This document shows, in pieces, positions 3,793-5,183 of a stretch of 5,183 nt of DNA. Positions within the stretch are counted from its first letter, which is position 1; each line of letters starts with the position of its first letter. The notes beneath the pieces were generated by a model. That model saw nothing but the letters and a program-made list of their open reading frames with translations. It ran no database searches and was not told where the DNA came from. The stretch comes from Chloroflexota bacterium (lineage in GTDB: Bacteria; Chloroflexota; Dormibacteria; Dormibacterales; Dormibacteraceae): the NCBI GenBank assembly GCA_005888075.1, contig VBKD01000064.1:1-5183 (forward strand). The letters are read 5' to 3'. A program made the position numbers and the translations under genes.

Positions 3793-5183
3793 TCTTTCGC
3801 GTCGGCCTCTTCGATCGCGGCCACCGGAGCGATGGCGACGACCTGGTCGTCCGGTGTGAGGCGCATCACGATCACGCCTTGAGTCTGACGTCCAATCTGG
3901 GATATGGCGCCCACCGGCGTGCGAAGCACCATTCCGCTCGCGCTGATCAGGAGGACCTCCTCCTCGGGATCGCCGACCACCCGCGCCGCCGCAAGCTTGC
4001 CAACGCGATCCGTGACCTTCAGCGTGAACACCCCTTGCCCCGCCCGATGATGCAACGGATATTCCGACAGCGGCGTGCGCTTGCCGTAGCCGCGCTGCGT
4101 GATGACGAGCAGGTCTGCACCCTCCACGACGGTGGCCATACCCGCGACCGCATCACCTTTGCCAAGCTTGATGCCGATCACGCCTTGGGTGTCGCGACCC
4201 ATTGCACGCACCTCGGTCTCGCTGAACCGAATCGCCTTGCCGAGCTCGGTCGCGATGATGATCTCGTCCTTTCCGCTCGTCGGCGTGACCCAGTCCAGCT
4301 CGTCACCTTCCTGCAGGTTGATGGCGATGAGCCCATTGCGCCGCACGTTGGCGTACTCCGCCATCGCCGTCTTCTTTATATATCCGTTCTTGGTCACCAT
4401 GAGCATGTAGTGCGCCGCCTCGTTCTCCGTTTCAGGGCGCACGAACACAGACGTGATGCGCTCGTTGGGTCCGATGTCGATCAGGTTGTTGATCGGCATG
4501 CCCTTGGCCTGACGCTCACGCTCCGGGACCTCGTGCACGCGCAGCTGGAACACTCGTCCGTTTTGCGTGAAGAACAGCATCGACGCGTGTGTGTGGGTCG
4601 TCAGGAGATGGTCCGCGTAATCCTCTTCGCGCGTCCCGCTCGGAGCCTCGCTGCTTGCCGTCGGCCGCGCACCTTTCAGGCCCACGCCTCCGCGCTTTTG
4701 GGCGCGGAAGACGCGCAGCGGCTGGCGCTTGACGTAGCCGCGATGCGTCAGCGTGACGATGACATCTTCTTTCGGGACCAGGTCCTCGGCCGACAGCTCG
4801 TTCGCTTCCTGGTCGGTGATCTCGGTGCGGCGGTCGTCGCCGTACTTCTTGACCAGGTCGTCCATCTCTTCCTTGATGAGCAACCGCACCTTCTGGTCGC
4901 TGGCCAGGATGCTCTCCAGGTAGGCGATCGTCTTGATCACCTGCTCGTACTCCTCATCGATCTTGCCGCGCTCGAGCCTGGTCAAACGACCCAGCGTCAG
5001 GGCGAGCACTGCTTTGGCCTGCCGCTCGCTGAGGCCAAAGCGGCTTTGCAGCTGCGTCGAGGCGGTGTCCTGGTCTGGCGCCGCCCGGATGGTCTGGATG
5101 ACCTCGTCCAGGTGGTCGAGGGAGATCTTCAGGCCTTCGAGGATGTGCGCTCGTTCTTGCGCACGCTCGAGGTCGAACCTGGT
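3789..5183 (-). CDS. gyrA: DNA gyrase subunit A, C-terminal part (5' end outside window)
   Basis: The frame is open to the right edge, giving 464 residues and a TGA at 3791-3789. GyrA is the breakage-reunion subunit of gyrase, which introduces negative supercoils with GyrB. The catalytic Tyr region lies outside the window. Visible first is the coiled-coil/dimerisation part (RAQERAHILEGLKISLDHLD, then LSERQAKAVLALTLGRLTRLE and YGDDRRTEI). The DNA-wrapping beta-pinwheel follows with six blade motifs: GYVKRQPL, GRVFQLRV, GYIKKTAM, GKAIRFSE, GYGKRTPL, GMVLRTPV. Six blades plus a GyrA-box-like QKRGGVG (4700-4680) favour GyrA over ParC. The box differs from the QRRGGKG consensus at two positions and is followed by a Ser/Pro/Thr-rich insert of about ten residues compared with E. 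coli. There is no long acidic tail. The next gene starts within its stop codon. Confidence 0.97.
   Translation of the reverse strand, partial: TRFDLERAQERAHILEGLKISLDHLDEVIQTIRAAPDQDTASTQLQSRFGLSERQAKAVLALTLGRLTRLERGKIDEEYEQVIKTIAYLESILASDQKVRLLIKEEMDDLVKKYGDDRRTEITDQEANELSAEDLVPKEDVIVTLTHRGYVKRQPLRVFRAQKRGGVGLKGARPTASSEAPSGTREEDYADHLLTTHTHASMLFFTQNGRVFQLRVHEVPERERQAKGMPINNLIDIGPNERITSVFVRPETENEAAHYMLMVTKNGYIKKTAMAEYANVRRNGLIAINLQEGDELDWVTPTSGKDEIIIATELGKAIRFSETEVRAMGRDTQGVIGIKLGKGDAVAGMATVVEGADLLVITQRGYGKRTPLSEYPLHHRAGQGVFTLKVTDRVGKLAAARVVGDPEEEVLLISASGMVLRTPVGAISQIGRQTQGVIVMRLTPDDQVVAIAPVAAIEEADAKE

Noticed and set aside
1..5183. CRISPR array, tRNA or rRNA, insertion sequence, phage genes
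   Set aside because: No regular repeat-spacer pattern, cloverleaf, transposase motif or terminal inverted repeat was seen anywhere in the window.

Overview
The window is a high-GC bacterial chromosome segment with tightly packed genes, GTG or weak-Shine-Dalgarno starts, and overlapping stop/start junctions. The only confidently named gene is the C-terminal two thirds of gyrA. Composition, one probable leaderless start and the gene style fit a soil-type Chloroflexota/Dormibacterota or Actinomycetota lineage. That placement is a guess from style and cannot be settled from one fragment.

Layout, left to right. Positions 1-74 show nothing recognisable. A small membrane protein lies on the minus strand (75-248), with an in-frame proline-rich stretch in front of it (249-368) that has no ordinary start codon. 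An unrecognised 76-residue helical protein is on the plus strand (473-703). Positions 704-997 hold no convincing gene. A minus-strand pair follows: an OmpR/PhoB-type response regulator (1513-2190), then an overlapping gene (1011-1547) whose product joins a histidine-kinase-like dimerisation helix bearing a candidate phospho-His to a receiver domain. A perfect 9-bp hairpin closes this pair. The 100-bp divergent region (2191-2290) contains three hexamers at an exact 11-bp period, a minus-strand -10 box placed 17 bp from the last of them, and an inverted repeat spanning the start of the divergent plus-strand gene. That gene (2291-2926) encodes a GAF-like domain fused to a LuxR-type HTH. Convergent to it is a minus-strand operon read as gyrA (from the right edge), then a one-TM coiled-coil protein, then a NarL/DegS-class histidine kinase core, joined by ATGA and TAATG overlaps.

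Working together: the window looks like a compact signalling cluster attached to the 3' end of the gyrA operon. Its parts are unusual. The kinase has an ATP-binding domain but its N-terminus does not show the normal phospho-acceptor His, and its reading frame is broken near 3417. A separate protein has an H-box-like helix plus receiver but no ATPase domain. The membrane protein next to the kinase could supply the missing membrane input. A split phosphorelay made from these pieces is the main hypothesis here. It is inference, and the kinase frameshift could instead mean decay or a sequence error.
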